The notes under the pieces are model-generated. The model had not been told where the DNA came from, ran no database searches, and was given only the letters and a program-made list of their open reading frames with translations. A program made the position numbers and the translations under genes. Positions 34,215-41,841 of a stretch of 64,000 nt of DNA are shown here, piece after piece. The stretch is from JAGVSR01 sp963750715 (lineage in GTDB: Bacteria > Pseudomonadota > Alphaproteobacteria > Rhizobiales > Hyphomicrobiaceae). Location: positions 620,001 to 684,000 of the forward strand of contig CAVVRP010000012.1 in the NCBI GenBank assembly GCA_963750715.1, written 5' to 3'. Numbering within the stretch: the stretch's first letter is position 1; each line of letters opens with the position of its first letter.

Positions 34215-35423
34215 TTAGCCGGCAAGTGCGACTTGGGCCAGTCGACGAGCTTGACGGTCGACGTCCAGAACGTCTTCCAGCGAATCCGGCTCCCGCATCA
34301 GGCCAAGTCCTTCAGCAGCGTCCAGCATATCGCCGACGCTCCTGGCGATATCGCGAAAACCGATGCGCCGGTCAAGAAACGCCTGCACGGCGATCTCGTT
34401 CGCCGCGTTGAGCACGGCGGGGGCGGATCCGCCCCGCCGCAGCGCTTCTCGCGCGATCCGCAGCGCGGGAAAACGCTCCTCGTCCGGCGCCTCGAAAGTC
34501 AGAGCCCCGATTTTGGCCAAATCGAGCCTGGCGGTCGGCGCCTGCATCCGGCTAGGCCATGCCAGTGACAATGAAATGGGTGTCCGCATGTCCGGGCAGG
34601 ACAGCTGCGCCAGAACAGAGCCATCGGTGTAGTGCACGAGACAATGAACGATCGACTGCGGGTGCACCACGGTACCCAGTTGGTCGATACCGACCGGGAA
34701 CAGATGGAACGCCTCGATCAGCTCCAGTCCCTTGTTCATGAGCGTGGCCGAGTCGATGGTGATCTTGGCGCCCATTGACCAGTTGGGATGCTTCAGCGCT
34801 TGCTCCGGAGTCGCAGCCTCCAGCGCGGCCAACGTCCAGTCGCGGAATGGACCGCCGGAAGCCGTCAGCACGATTTTCTCGATCGACGAGGGATGGGCGC
34901 CGTTGAGGGCCTGAAAGGCGGCGGAGTGTTCGCTGTCGACGGGCAGGAGTTCCGCGCCCGAACGGGCGATTTCGTCGAGAAACACCTGACCGGCTGAAAC
35001 AAGACATTCCTTATTGGCCAGCGCCACGCGACGTCCCTGACGTGCGGCTGCGAACGTCGGTCTCAAGCCGGCCGCGCCGACAATCGCGGCGACCGTGCAG
35101 TCGGCAGGCTCGGACGCAGCGTCGATCAGGGCGTCTTCACCGGCGGCAACACGAATGCCGGTGCCCGATAGAAGTTCCTTCAACTCGCCATAGCGCGCGT
35201 CCTCGCCGATCACTGCAATACGAGCGCGATGCCTGACGGCAAGGTCGGCCAGTTTGGCTGTGTTGCATTGCGCGGTCAGTGCCACGACTTCAATCTCGTC
35301 GCCTAGACGGCCGACCAGGTCGAGCGTGCTTTCGCCGATGGAGCCGGTCGCACCAAGAACGCTGACGCGCCTGATGCCTGACTGCGGCGCGGCGGCATAC
35401 GCCGTGGCATTACTCGAAGTCAT
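34215..35423 (-). CDS. dxr: 1-deoxy-D-xylulose 5-phosphate reductoisomerase
   Basis: 402 residues, the NADPH-dependent enzyme making MEP in non-mevalonate isoprenoid synthesis. Seen: VSVLGATGSIGESTLDL (NADPH loop), LANKECLVSAGQ, LLPVDSEHSAAFQ and TASGGPFRDW (metal and substrate loop), and ITIDSATLMNKGLELIEA. The frame stays open upstream into cdsA by chance; the ATG at 35423 is the family start. Product feeds uppS two genes upstream. Confidence 0.95.
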   Translation of the reverse strand: MTSSNATAYAAAPQSGIRRVSVLGATGSIGESTLDLVGRLGDEIEVVALTAQCNTAKLADLAVRHRARIAVIGEDARYGELKELLSGTGIRVAAGEDALIDAASEPADCTVAAIVGAAGLRPTFAAARQGRRVALANKECLVSAGQVFLDEIARSGAELLPVDSEHSAAFQALNGAHPSSIEKIVLTASGGPFRDWTLAALEAATPEQALKHPNWSMGAKITIDSATLMNKGLELIEAFHLFPVGIDQLGTVVHPQSIVHCLVHYTDGSVLAQLSCPDMRTPISLSLAWPSRMQAPTARLDLAKIGALTFEAPDEERFPALRIAREALRRGGSAPAVLNAANEIAVQAFLDRRIGFRDIARSVGDMLDAAEGLGLMREPDSLEDVLDVDRQARRLAQVALAG

Positions 35424-35491
35424 GGGCCTCCCGAATTCAGTGACAGCCTGACACCTGCGCGCAAGTGTCAGCCCTGTGTCCGACGCTCTGC

Positions 35492-36355
35492 CTAGACACC
35501 GTAGAGCAAAGCTGTCGCCGGTGCACGCGGCCCGGTCGCAAGCGCCATCAGCGCAGCGACGATGACAACCGCGATGAGGCCATCGACGCGGTCCATGAAC
35601 CCCCCGTGGCCCGGGAGAATGGCGCCGGCGTCTTTGACCCCAAATGACCGCTTGAGGGCAGATTCGGCTAGATCTCCTGCTTGCGCCACGCAGCCGAAGG
35701 CCGTGCCCGTCAACACCAGCTCCGCCAACGGCCCGGCTGCGAAATAGGCGAACGCGGCTCCCGTGATGGCGCTTGCGGATACGCCGCCCACAAGACCCGC
35801 CCAGGTCTTGTTGGGCGAGATGCGCCGCGCAAGCCGGGGCCCACCCACGGTGCGGCCGGTGAAATATGCGAAGACGTCGTTCGCGGCGACGGTTGCCAAG
35901 ATAAATAGCACTGCAAGCAGCCCGTTGGGTTCGTCGGCTCGAAGCCAGAGTAAGGCGACGGCGGGCAGCCCGGTGTACAGAACGCCGGCCGCCGAAAGCA
36001 GCGGACGCTGGCCAAAATCCAGCAACCCGACGATGATCGCCCCCGCCGCGACCACGGCGAGGCCCAGCCCCGCCAGACCAAGTCCTGCAAGAACGGCTGC
36101 ACCGGCAGCACAGCCAGCGTGTACGACGAACTGCGCGTCCATTCCATTGCCGCGCACGATGCTGCCCCACTCCCAACTGATCACGAGGCAAACCGCCACG
36201 ATGAAAGCGGTGAAGGTCATGACGCCCAACGCCACTAGGGCGAACGTCACGACGGCGAGCACAATGCCCGACATCGCGCGCAGCATGAGATCCGGCGGCA
36301 GCGAGGGCCGCCTGGGTGCAGGAGCACCGGCGGAAGATGTTGGATCGTCGTGCAT
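35492..36355 (-). CDS. cdsA: Phosphatidate cytidylyltransferase
   Basis: 287 residues with about eight membrane helices and the family signature near the C-terminus (RRISPNKTWAGLVGG, then SALKRSFGVKDAGAILPGHGG and MDRVDG). It activates phosphatidic acid with CTP to CDP-diacylglycerol for all phospholipids. Seven bases separate it from the uppS stop. Confidence 0.95.
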   Translation of the reverse strand: MHDDPTSSAGAPAPRRPSLPPDLMLRAMSGIVLAVVTFALVALGVMTFTAFIVAVCLVISWEWGSIVRGNGMDAQFVVHAGCAAGAAVLAGLGLAGLGLAVVAAGAIIVGLLDFGQRPLLSAAGVLYTGLPAVALLWLRADEPNGLLAVLFILATVAANDVFAYFTGRTVGGPRLARRISPNKTWAGLVGGVSASAITGAAFAYFAAGPLAELVLTGTAFGCVAQAGDLAESALKRSFGVKDAGAILPGHGGFMDRVDGLIAVVIVAALMALATGPRAPATALLYGV

Positions 36356-36362
36356 TTTGGCC

Positions 36363-37154
36363 TCAGGCCGTGGACCGCTTCGTCAGGCCACCATACCGCC
36401 TGTCGCGAGAGCGGTACTCGGCTATCGCCTGATCCAGCAACTCCCTCCCAAAATCAGGCCAATATGCGTCGATGAAAACAAGTTCGGCATAGGCGGACTG
36501 CCAGAGGAGGAAGTTCGACAATCTCATTTCGCCGCTCGTGCGGATGAGAAGATCGGGATCGGGGATGTCGGCGGTCGCCAGTTTGCGGGACAGGCGATCG
36601 GGCGTGATCTGGTCCGGAGTCAACCGTCCGGCGGCAACCTCTTCCGCAAGGCGGCGTGCGGCCAGGGCGATCTCGGCGCGAGAGCCATAATTGAACGCGA
36701 TGACGAGCGTCAATCCAGTATTTGCCTTCGTCAATTCCTGCGCCTCGTCGATGAGCGCCGTCATCTCGCCCTCGACGCGCGTGCGCTCTCCGATGATACG
36801 GATGCGGACATTCGATTGATGCAGGTCCACGAGGTCGCCACGGATAAAGCGCTTCATGAGGCCCATGAGATCGTCGATCTCCTCGGGCGGCCGCCGCCAG
36901 TTCTCGGACGAGAAGCTGTAGACGGTTACATAGCGAATGCCGAGATCAATCGCCGCCCGCACGGTTCGCCGAACGGCCTCGACACCGTACCGGTGTCCAA
37001 GCGCGCGGGGCATGCCGCGCTCTGCGGCCCAGCGGCCGTTTCCGTCCATGATGATGGCAACGTGTGCCGGTACGCCGGTAACAGAGCCGGTTCGGTCCGA
37101 AGCTGGATTGTGATTGACCACGGGCGATGGCTTTCTGGGTTCTCCGCGGCGCAT
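36363..37154 (-). CDS. uppS: Undecaprenyl diphosphate synthase
   Basis: 263 residues of the cis-prenyltransferase family: HVAIIMDGNGRWA (catalytic aspartate and pyrophosphate loop), GHRYGVEAVRR, YSFSSENWRRP, and DLLIRTSGEMRLSNFLLWQ with the C-terminal AYAELVF. It makes the C55 carrier for peptidoglycan and O-antigen. A ~27-residue polar N-terminal extension precedes the core. Between frr and cdsA. Confidence 0.95.
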   Translation of the reverse strand: MRRGEPRKPSPVVNHNPASDRTGSVTGVPAHVAIIMDGNGRWAAERGMPRALGHRYGVEAVRRTVRAAIDLGIRYVTVYSFSSENWRRPPEEIDDLMGLMKRFIRGDLVDLHQSNVRIRIIGERTRVEGEMTALIDEAQELTKANTGLTLVIAFNYGSRAEIALAARRLAEEVAAGRLTPDQITPDRLSRKLATADIPDPDLLIRTSGEMRLSNFLLWQSAYAELVFIDAYWPDFGRELLDQAIAEYRSRDRRYGGLTKRSTA

Positions 37155-37218
37155 CAGGAAACAGAACTACGCCAGCAGGTTCGGCATGTCGGATGCCATG
37201 CTTTGAACCCTGACCGGT

Positions 37219-37785
37219 TTACACTTTTTGAATTTCTGTTTCCTTGGCGGCGAGGGTCTGGTCGATTTCCTTTATGAGCTTGTCGGTCAACTCCTGGACT
37301 TTGGCAGAGTTTTTATGATGGTCGTCCTGACTTATTTTACCGTCTTTTTCGAGCTTCTTTAGCAAATCCATCGCATCGCGACGCACATTACGCACAGCAA
37401 TACGATGCGCTTCGCCGTATTTGTGGGCCTGTTTCACCAATTCAACCCGCCGTTCCGCAGTCGGCGCGGGCACCGGCAGTCGCAGCATGGTTCCGTCCAT
37501 GATGGGATTGAGGCCGAGGTTGGCCTCGCGGATAGCCTTGTCGACGGCCTGTACGTTGGATTTGTCCCACACCTGAACCGAGATCATGCGCGGCTCGGGC
37601 ACCGAGACGGAGGCCACCTGATTGAGCGGCATGCGCGAGCCATAAACCATGACCTGCACGGGATCGAGAAGGTGCGCGCTCGCCCGCCCGGTCCTCAGTC
37701 CCGCAAGCTCGCGCTTGAACACTTCAAGCGAAGCCCGCATGCGTTCTTCGATATCGTTGATGTCGTAACCCGTAAGCGCAGACAT
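37219..37785 (-). CDS. frr: Ribosome recycling factor
   Basis: 188 residues, the full two-domain length: the three-helix bundle (RMRASLEVFKRELAGLRTGRAS quoted as a span; KMISQDDHHK-type tail near the C-terminus as GKISQDDHHKNSAKVQELTD) and the small beta domain (VMVYGSRMPLNQVASVSV). With EF-G it splits the post-termination ribosome. Thirty-nine bases downstream of pyrH. Confidence 0.95.
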   Translation of the reverse strand: MSALTGYDINDIEERMRASLEVFKRELAGLRTGRASAHLLDPVQVMVYGSRMPLNQVASVSVPEPRMISVQVWDKSNVQAVDKAIREANLGLNPIMDGTMLRLPVPAPTAERRVELVKQAHKYGEAHRIAVRNVRRDAMDLLKKLEKDGKISQDDHHKNSAKVQELTDKLIKEIDQTLAAKETEIQKV

Positions 37786-37824
37786 GCCACGTCCTCGAAC
37801 TCGTTAGTCGGATAAGCGCGTCAG

Positions 37825-38541
37825 CTAATCATCGATGACCGTTGAACGCGCTTGCCCTTGCAAGACCTTGAGAAGGTTTCCCGGGACCTCGACGGAAAAC
37901 ACAATTACCGGAAGTCGATTGTCACGAGCAAGGGCGATCGCCGCCCCGTCCATGACCTTTAGGTCACGGGCAAGCACCTCCGAATAACTCAGCCGGTCGA
38001 ACCGGATTGCCGATGCATCCTTCTTGGGATCGGCACTGTAGACACCATCGACCTGCGTTGCCTTGGCCACGGCGTCGCACCGCATTTCTACGGCCCGAAG
38101 CGTCGCCGCCGTATCTGTGGTGAAGAATGGATTTCCCGTGCCGGCGGCGAAGATCACCACGCGGCCGGCTTCGAGATGATGCAACGCGCGCGGCCGGACG
38201 TAGCTTTCGCAAACCGTCGGCATGGGAATGGCCGACATCACGCGGGTGGGCGTCCCGTTGCGCTCCAGCGCCGCCTGGAACGCCAGCGCGTTCATGACCG
38301 TCGCCAGCATACCCATGTAGTCGCCGGTGGCCCTGTCCATGCCATTGGCCGCACCCTGCAAACCGCGGAAGATGTTGCCGCCGCCGACGACGACACCGAT
38401 CTCGGCTCCCTCGGCCACCGCGGCGGACACATCCGCCGCCAGGCGGTTGGCGACGGCCATGTCGATGCCATAGGCCCCGCCGCCCATCAGCGCTTCGCCC
38501 GACAACTTCAGCAGCAGCCGTTTGTACTTGAACTCAGCCAT
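37825..38541 (-). CDS. pyrH: UMP kinase
   Basis: 238 residues, amino-acid-kinase fold: RLLLKLSGEALMG, VVVGGGNIFRG, RATGDYMGMLATVMNAL, FAAGTGNPFFTTDTAA and VDGVYSADPKKD. It phosphorylates UMP to UDP and is the committed pyrimidine-nucleotide kinase. Located downstream of tsf, separated by a spacer carrying a long perfect palindrome. Confidence 0.95.
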   Translation of the reverse strand: MAEFKYKRLLLKLSGEALMGGGAYGIDMAVANRLAADVSAAVAEGAEIGVVVGGGNIFRGLQGAANGMDRATGDYMGMLATVMNALAFQAALERNGTPTRVMSAIPMPTVCESYVRPRALHHLEAGRVVIFAAGTGNPFFTTDTAATLRAVEMRCDAVAKATQVDGVYSADPKKDASAIRFDRLSYSEVLARDLKVMDGAAIALARDNRLPVIVFSVEVPGNLLKVLQGQARSTVIDD

Positions 38542-38654
38542 GAACCCCCGATCATCTCGTTCAGAGTACAGCCAAAATAGCAGAATTCGCCCGATCGTGG
38601 GGCTGGGCGGCCCGATGCCGGTAAGGCCTTGACCTGCTTGAGATTAGGGTGATC

Positions 38655-38694
38655 GGCCAAACATCCGCCGCGACGTCGCGGCGGATGTTTGGCC
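38655..38694. repeat. Perfect 40-base palindrome in the tsf-pyrH spacer
   Basis: The 20 bases 38655-38674 are the exact reverse complement of 38675-38694, with no spacer. The stem extends five more pairs outward with one bulge (TGAT-C against GAATCA). It begins 12 bases after the tsf stop. No T-run follows on the minus strand, so it is not a textbook terminator. It may act as an RNA processing or stabilising hairpin, a rho-dependent attenuator, or a protein-binding site. Confidence 0.85.
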
Positions 38695-38705
38695 GAATCA
38701 GCACG

Positions 38706-39647
38706 TCACGACTTCGCGGCGGCACCGACAGTCTTGGCGACTTCGGCAGCGAAATCCTCTTCCTTCCTTTCGATGCCTTCGCCGAGAGCGTAGCGCACGA
38801 AACCGGTCACCTTGATCGGCGCGCCGGCTTCCTTCTCGGCAGTCTTGATCGCTTCTTCGACGGTGGCTTTGCCGTCGAGCACGAACACCTGGCTCAGGAG
38901 GCAGACTTGCTGGAAAAATTCCTTCTTCAGCCGGCCCTCGACCATCTTCTCGACGATGTCCTTCGGCTTGCCGGAGGCCGAAGCCTGCTCGAGGTAGAAC
39001 TGGCGCTCCTTGTCGATGGCCGCCTTGTCGAGATCGGCCGACGTGATCGCCAGCGGGCTGGCGGCTGCGATGTGCATGGCGAGCTGGCGGCCGAACTCGG
39101 TCAGCTTGGCGTTGTCACCGAGGCCTTCGAGCGCCACAATGACGCCGATCTTGCCGAGACCGTCAGCCGCCTTGTTGTGGATGTAGCCCGTGACGATGCC
39201 GTCCTTGACCGACAAGGCTGCCGTCCGGCGCACGCCCATGTTCTCGCCGATGGTGGCGATGGCGTCCTTGACCTGCTCTTCGACCGACTTCGACGTGCCC
39301 GGATATTTGGCGGCAAGCAGCTTAGCGGTGTCGCCCTTGGCGTCGATCGCTAGTGACCCAATCTTGCGCACCATGTCCTGGAACTGGTCGTTGCGGGCAA
39401 CGAAATCCGTCTCGGAGTTAACCTCGACCAGGGCACCGGCCTTGCCTTCCGACACGACGCCGATGAGGCCCTGCGCGGCAACGCGATCGGACTTCTTGGC
39501 GGCCTTGGACAGACCCTTCTTGCGCAGCCACTCGATGGCGGCTTCCATGTCGCCGCTTGTTTCCGTAAGGGCCTGCTTGCAGTCCATCATGCCGGCGCCC
39601 GTGCGCTCGCGCAGATCCTTCACCATCGCCGCGGTGATGTTGCTCAT
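38706..39647 (-). CDS. tsf: Translation elongation factor Ts
   Basis: 313 residues: the N-terminal UBA-like module (VKDLRERTGAGMMDCKQAL), the core with SETDFVARN, and the dimerisation/coiled-coil region to the C-terminus (QVCLLSQVFVLDGKATVEEAI). It exchanges GDP on EF-Tu. Follows rpsB in the conserved rpsB-tsf-pyrH-frr order. Confidence 0.96.
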   Translation of the reverse strand: MSNITAAMVKDLRERTGAGMMDCKQALTETSGDMEAAIEWLRKKGLSKAAKKSDRVAAQGLIGVVSEGKAGALVEVNSETDFVARNDQFQDMVRKIGSLAIDAKGDTAKLLAAKYPGTSKSVEEQVKDAIATIGENMGVRRTAALSVKDGIVTGYIHNKAADGLGKIGVIVALEGLGDNAKLTEFGRQLAMHIAAASPLAITSADLDKAAIDKERQFYLEQASASGKPKDIVEKMVEGRLKKEFFQQVCLLSQVFVLDGKATVEEAIKTAEKEAGAPIKVTGFVRYALGEGIERKEEDFAAEVAKTVGAAAKS

Positions 39648-39778
39648 AACTACTCCTTGGCGCCAGATGCGCGTTGTTCGAGTTCGTGACCGCCTGATGC
39701 GGATAGCTGCGGCCGAGGCGGCCAGAAAGCGTTGGTTAAAACGCCTTTCAGCCGCTCTCGGGCAATCGTGTGCTGACC

Positions 39779-40765
39779 TTAGACGACGGCCGCATCGACC
39801 ATCTTCTTGGCCTGAGCGACCCAGCCTTCCTTCTCGATCTGCCCCTTGAGCTTCAACAGACGGTCGAGCGCCGCCATGTTATCGGCATCGAGGTCTGCGA
39901 TCTGCCAGAAGTGGAAGACGCCGGCGTCGTTGAGGCGCTGCTCGATCTTCGGCGTGATGCCGGTGATGCGCTTGAGGTCGTCGGCCTCACCGCGCGGTGC
40001 GTCGATGCCCTTGAACCGAATCGGCAGGGTTTCTGCCGGCGGATTTTCCATGGCGCCGATGTCGACACCCGATGCACCCTGCGAGCGCTCGAGGCCATCG
40101 ATAGCGGCGCGGGCGACGAGATCGCAATATAGCGTCAGCGCGCGACCGGCGTCGTCATTGCCGGGAACCGGGAAGTCGATGCCGTCGGGGTCGCAGTTCG
40201 TGTCGACGATAGCGACGATCGGAATACCGAGCTTGCGGGCTTCCTGAATGGCGATCTGCTCCTTGTTCGTGTCGATGACGAACAGAAGATCGGGCACGCC
40301 GCCCATGTCCTTGATGCCGCCCAGGGCCTGATTGAGCTTGTCGCGCTCGCGCTGGATCGACAGCACTTCCTTCTTCGTGCGCCCCTGCGGGTCGGCAAGA
40401 ATATCGTCGAGCTGGCGTAGGCGGCGGATCGACTGCGACACCGTCTTCCAGTTGGTCAGCGTGCCGCCGAGCCAACGGTGGTTGATGTAGTACTGGGCCG
40501 AGCGTTTGGCGGCATCGGCGATGCCGTCGGACGCCTGACGCTTGGTGGCGACGAACAGCACGCGGCCGCCATTCGCAACCGTGTCCGATACCTTGACCAG
40601 CGCCTGATGCAGCATAGGCGTGGTCTGGGTCAGGTCGAGAATGTGGATGTTGTTGCGAGCGCCGTAGATGAACGGTTGCATCTTCGGGTTCCAGCGATGA
40701 GCCTGGTGGCCGAAGTGAACGCCAGCTTCCAATAGCTGACGCATGGAAAACGCGGGAAGCGTCAT
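39779..40765 (-). CDS. rpsB: 30S ribosomal protein S2 with C-terminal extension
   Basis: 328 residues, against ~240 for E. coli S2. Residues 1-230 are the standard S2 (FSMRQLLEAGVHFGHQAHRW, NNIHILDLTQTTPML, NHRWLGGTLTNWKT, GIPIVAIVDTNCDPDGIDF). The ~95-residue extension holds a helix-hairpin-helix-like unit (LKRITGITPKIEQRLNDAGV); this extension is common in Hyphomicrobiales. ATG at 40765. First gene of the leftward block. Confidence 0.95.
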   Translation of the reverse strand: MTLPAFSMRQLLEAGVHFGHQAHRWNPKMQPFIYGARNNIHILDLTQTTPMLHQALVKVSDTVANGGRVLFVATKRQASDGIADAAKRSAQYYINHRWLGGTLTNWKTVSQSIRRLRQLDDILADPQGRTKKEVLSIQRERDKLNQALGGIKDMGGVPDLLFVIDTNKEQIAIQEARKLGIPIVAIVDTNCDPDGIDFPVPGNDDAGRALTLYCDLVARAAIDGLERSQGASGVDIGAMENPPAETLPIRFKGIDAPRGEADDLKRITGITPKIEQRLNDAGVFHFWQIADLDADNMAALDRLLKLKGQIEKEGWVAQAKKMVDAAVV

Positions 40766-40809
40766 GAAGAATGTCCTTTTCCGGTTGGTCCTCCGCAAGC
40801 CTGGAGAAG

Positions 40810-40840
40810 AAAAGTTCGTCTTTTTTAAAGACTTGCTTTT
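40810..40840 (-). promoter_or_regulatory. Hairpin in the rpsB leader
   Basis: A bipartite stem (AAAAG with CTTTT, then GTCTTT with AAAGAC, around a short A/T loop) lies 45 bases before the rpsB ATG. It is AT-rich in a GC-rich background. Position suggests an attenuator or an S2-responsive leader; the neighbouring gene on the other side is divergent, so it is not a convergent terminator. Confidence 0.4.
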
Positions 40841-41021
40841 CCACCGGAGCGTCTGGCGGGGCTTTCAATCCACCGGGCGCATAGGGCTTGCGTGTGAGAT
40901 GTGGCGGTGTATGGCTGAAATTGCCTGATATTGCAAGCCGACCCGGCGCGGCAAGCCGGGCACGCGCCGGCCTCAACGCCGCAGGGCCTCAGTCAATCCG
41001 CAAGGGCAAAAGAGCAAGGCC

Positions 41022-41831
41022 ATGGCCGAGTTAGCCAGCCACCCGACGGTAAGCGAGGCAGCGAGCCTGACCGCCCGCGCCATCCAGCTTGGCGAGCGCA
41101 TCGACCTCAATGGGCTGGAACGGGAAGATGCATTCTCCAAGATCCCGCTGGCATTCTGCACCGGCAGCGGCACGGCGGTGCTGTTCAAATCGGGCACGGC
41201 GGTTCTGGTCGGGCTGTCCTCCGACGAGGAGCAGGCCTGCCTCCATCGTATCCGCCCGCATGTGATCGATCCCATCGCGGAGCCGGAAACGGAAACCGCG
41301 CGTATCGTCGTCCGGCCCGGGGAACAGGAACTGCTGGGTCCAGCCGGAGAACTGCAGCTCAGGGGCGCCGACAACAACCGCATCCTGCTCGTCGCGCAGG
41401 CACTTGCCATGAGTACATCGCTGGCATGGGACGAGCGGCGCATCGCCCAGGCATTCGACCGCATCCAGCCCCTTGCCGACGTTCTCCAGAACGGCCGCCT
41501 TCCTTCAGGGCGCCGGTCCGAGCAACTGGCCCAGATCGGCGAGGCTCTGGCGATCCAGCACCGGCTGGCCTCGCGCACCGACCTCGACGACAAGCCCGAT
41601 CTGCTGTGGGACCGGCCGGAACTGGAACGTCTCTGGGTGAGGCTTGTCGAAGAGTATGACCTTCCCGCGCGCGGCCGGGCCATTGAGCGCAAGCTCCATG
41701 CCATTCAGGAAACGTCTGAGACGCTGACCGACCTTCTCTCCACCCGTACCAGCCACCGGCTCGAGTGGTACATCATCATTCTGATCCTGATCGAGATCGT
41801 GCTGGGGCTCTACGACCGCTTCTTGAAGTAA
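41022..41831 (+). CDS. RMD1/YagE-family (DUF155) membrane-anchored protein
   Basis: 269 residues. The body matches the DUF155 family found in bacteria and in fungal mitochondria (Rmd1, Sif2/Sif3): FCTGSGTAVLFKSGTAVLVG, RILLVAQALAMSTSLAWDE, LWDRPELERLW and RLEWYIIILILIEIVLGLY. The last ~18 residues form a single C-terminal membrane anchor. Biochemical function is unknown; mitochondrial members support translation in organelles. Divergent from rpsB and convergent with dnaE. Confidence 0.88.
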   Translation: MAELASHPTVSEAASLTARAIQLGERIDLNGLEREDAFSKIPLAFCTGSGTAVLFKSGTAVLVGLSSDEEQACLHRIRPHVIDPIAEPETETARIVVRPGEQELLGPAGELQLRGADNNRILLVAQALAMSTSLAWDERRIAQAFDRIQPLADVLQNGRLPSGRRSEQLAQIGEALAIQHRLASRTDLDDKPDLLWDRPELERLWVRLVEEYDLPARGRAIERKLHAIQETSETLTDLLSTRTSHRLEWYIIILILIEIVLGLYDRFLK

Positions 41832-41841
41832 CACGGAGGCG

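Noticed and set aside
35424..36191. N-terminal extension of Dxr running into cdsA
   Set aside because: The extra ~256 codons are the cdsA gene read in another frame; Dxr begins at the ATG at 35423.
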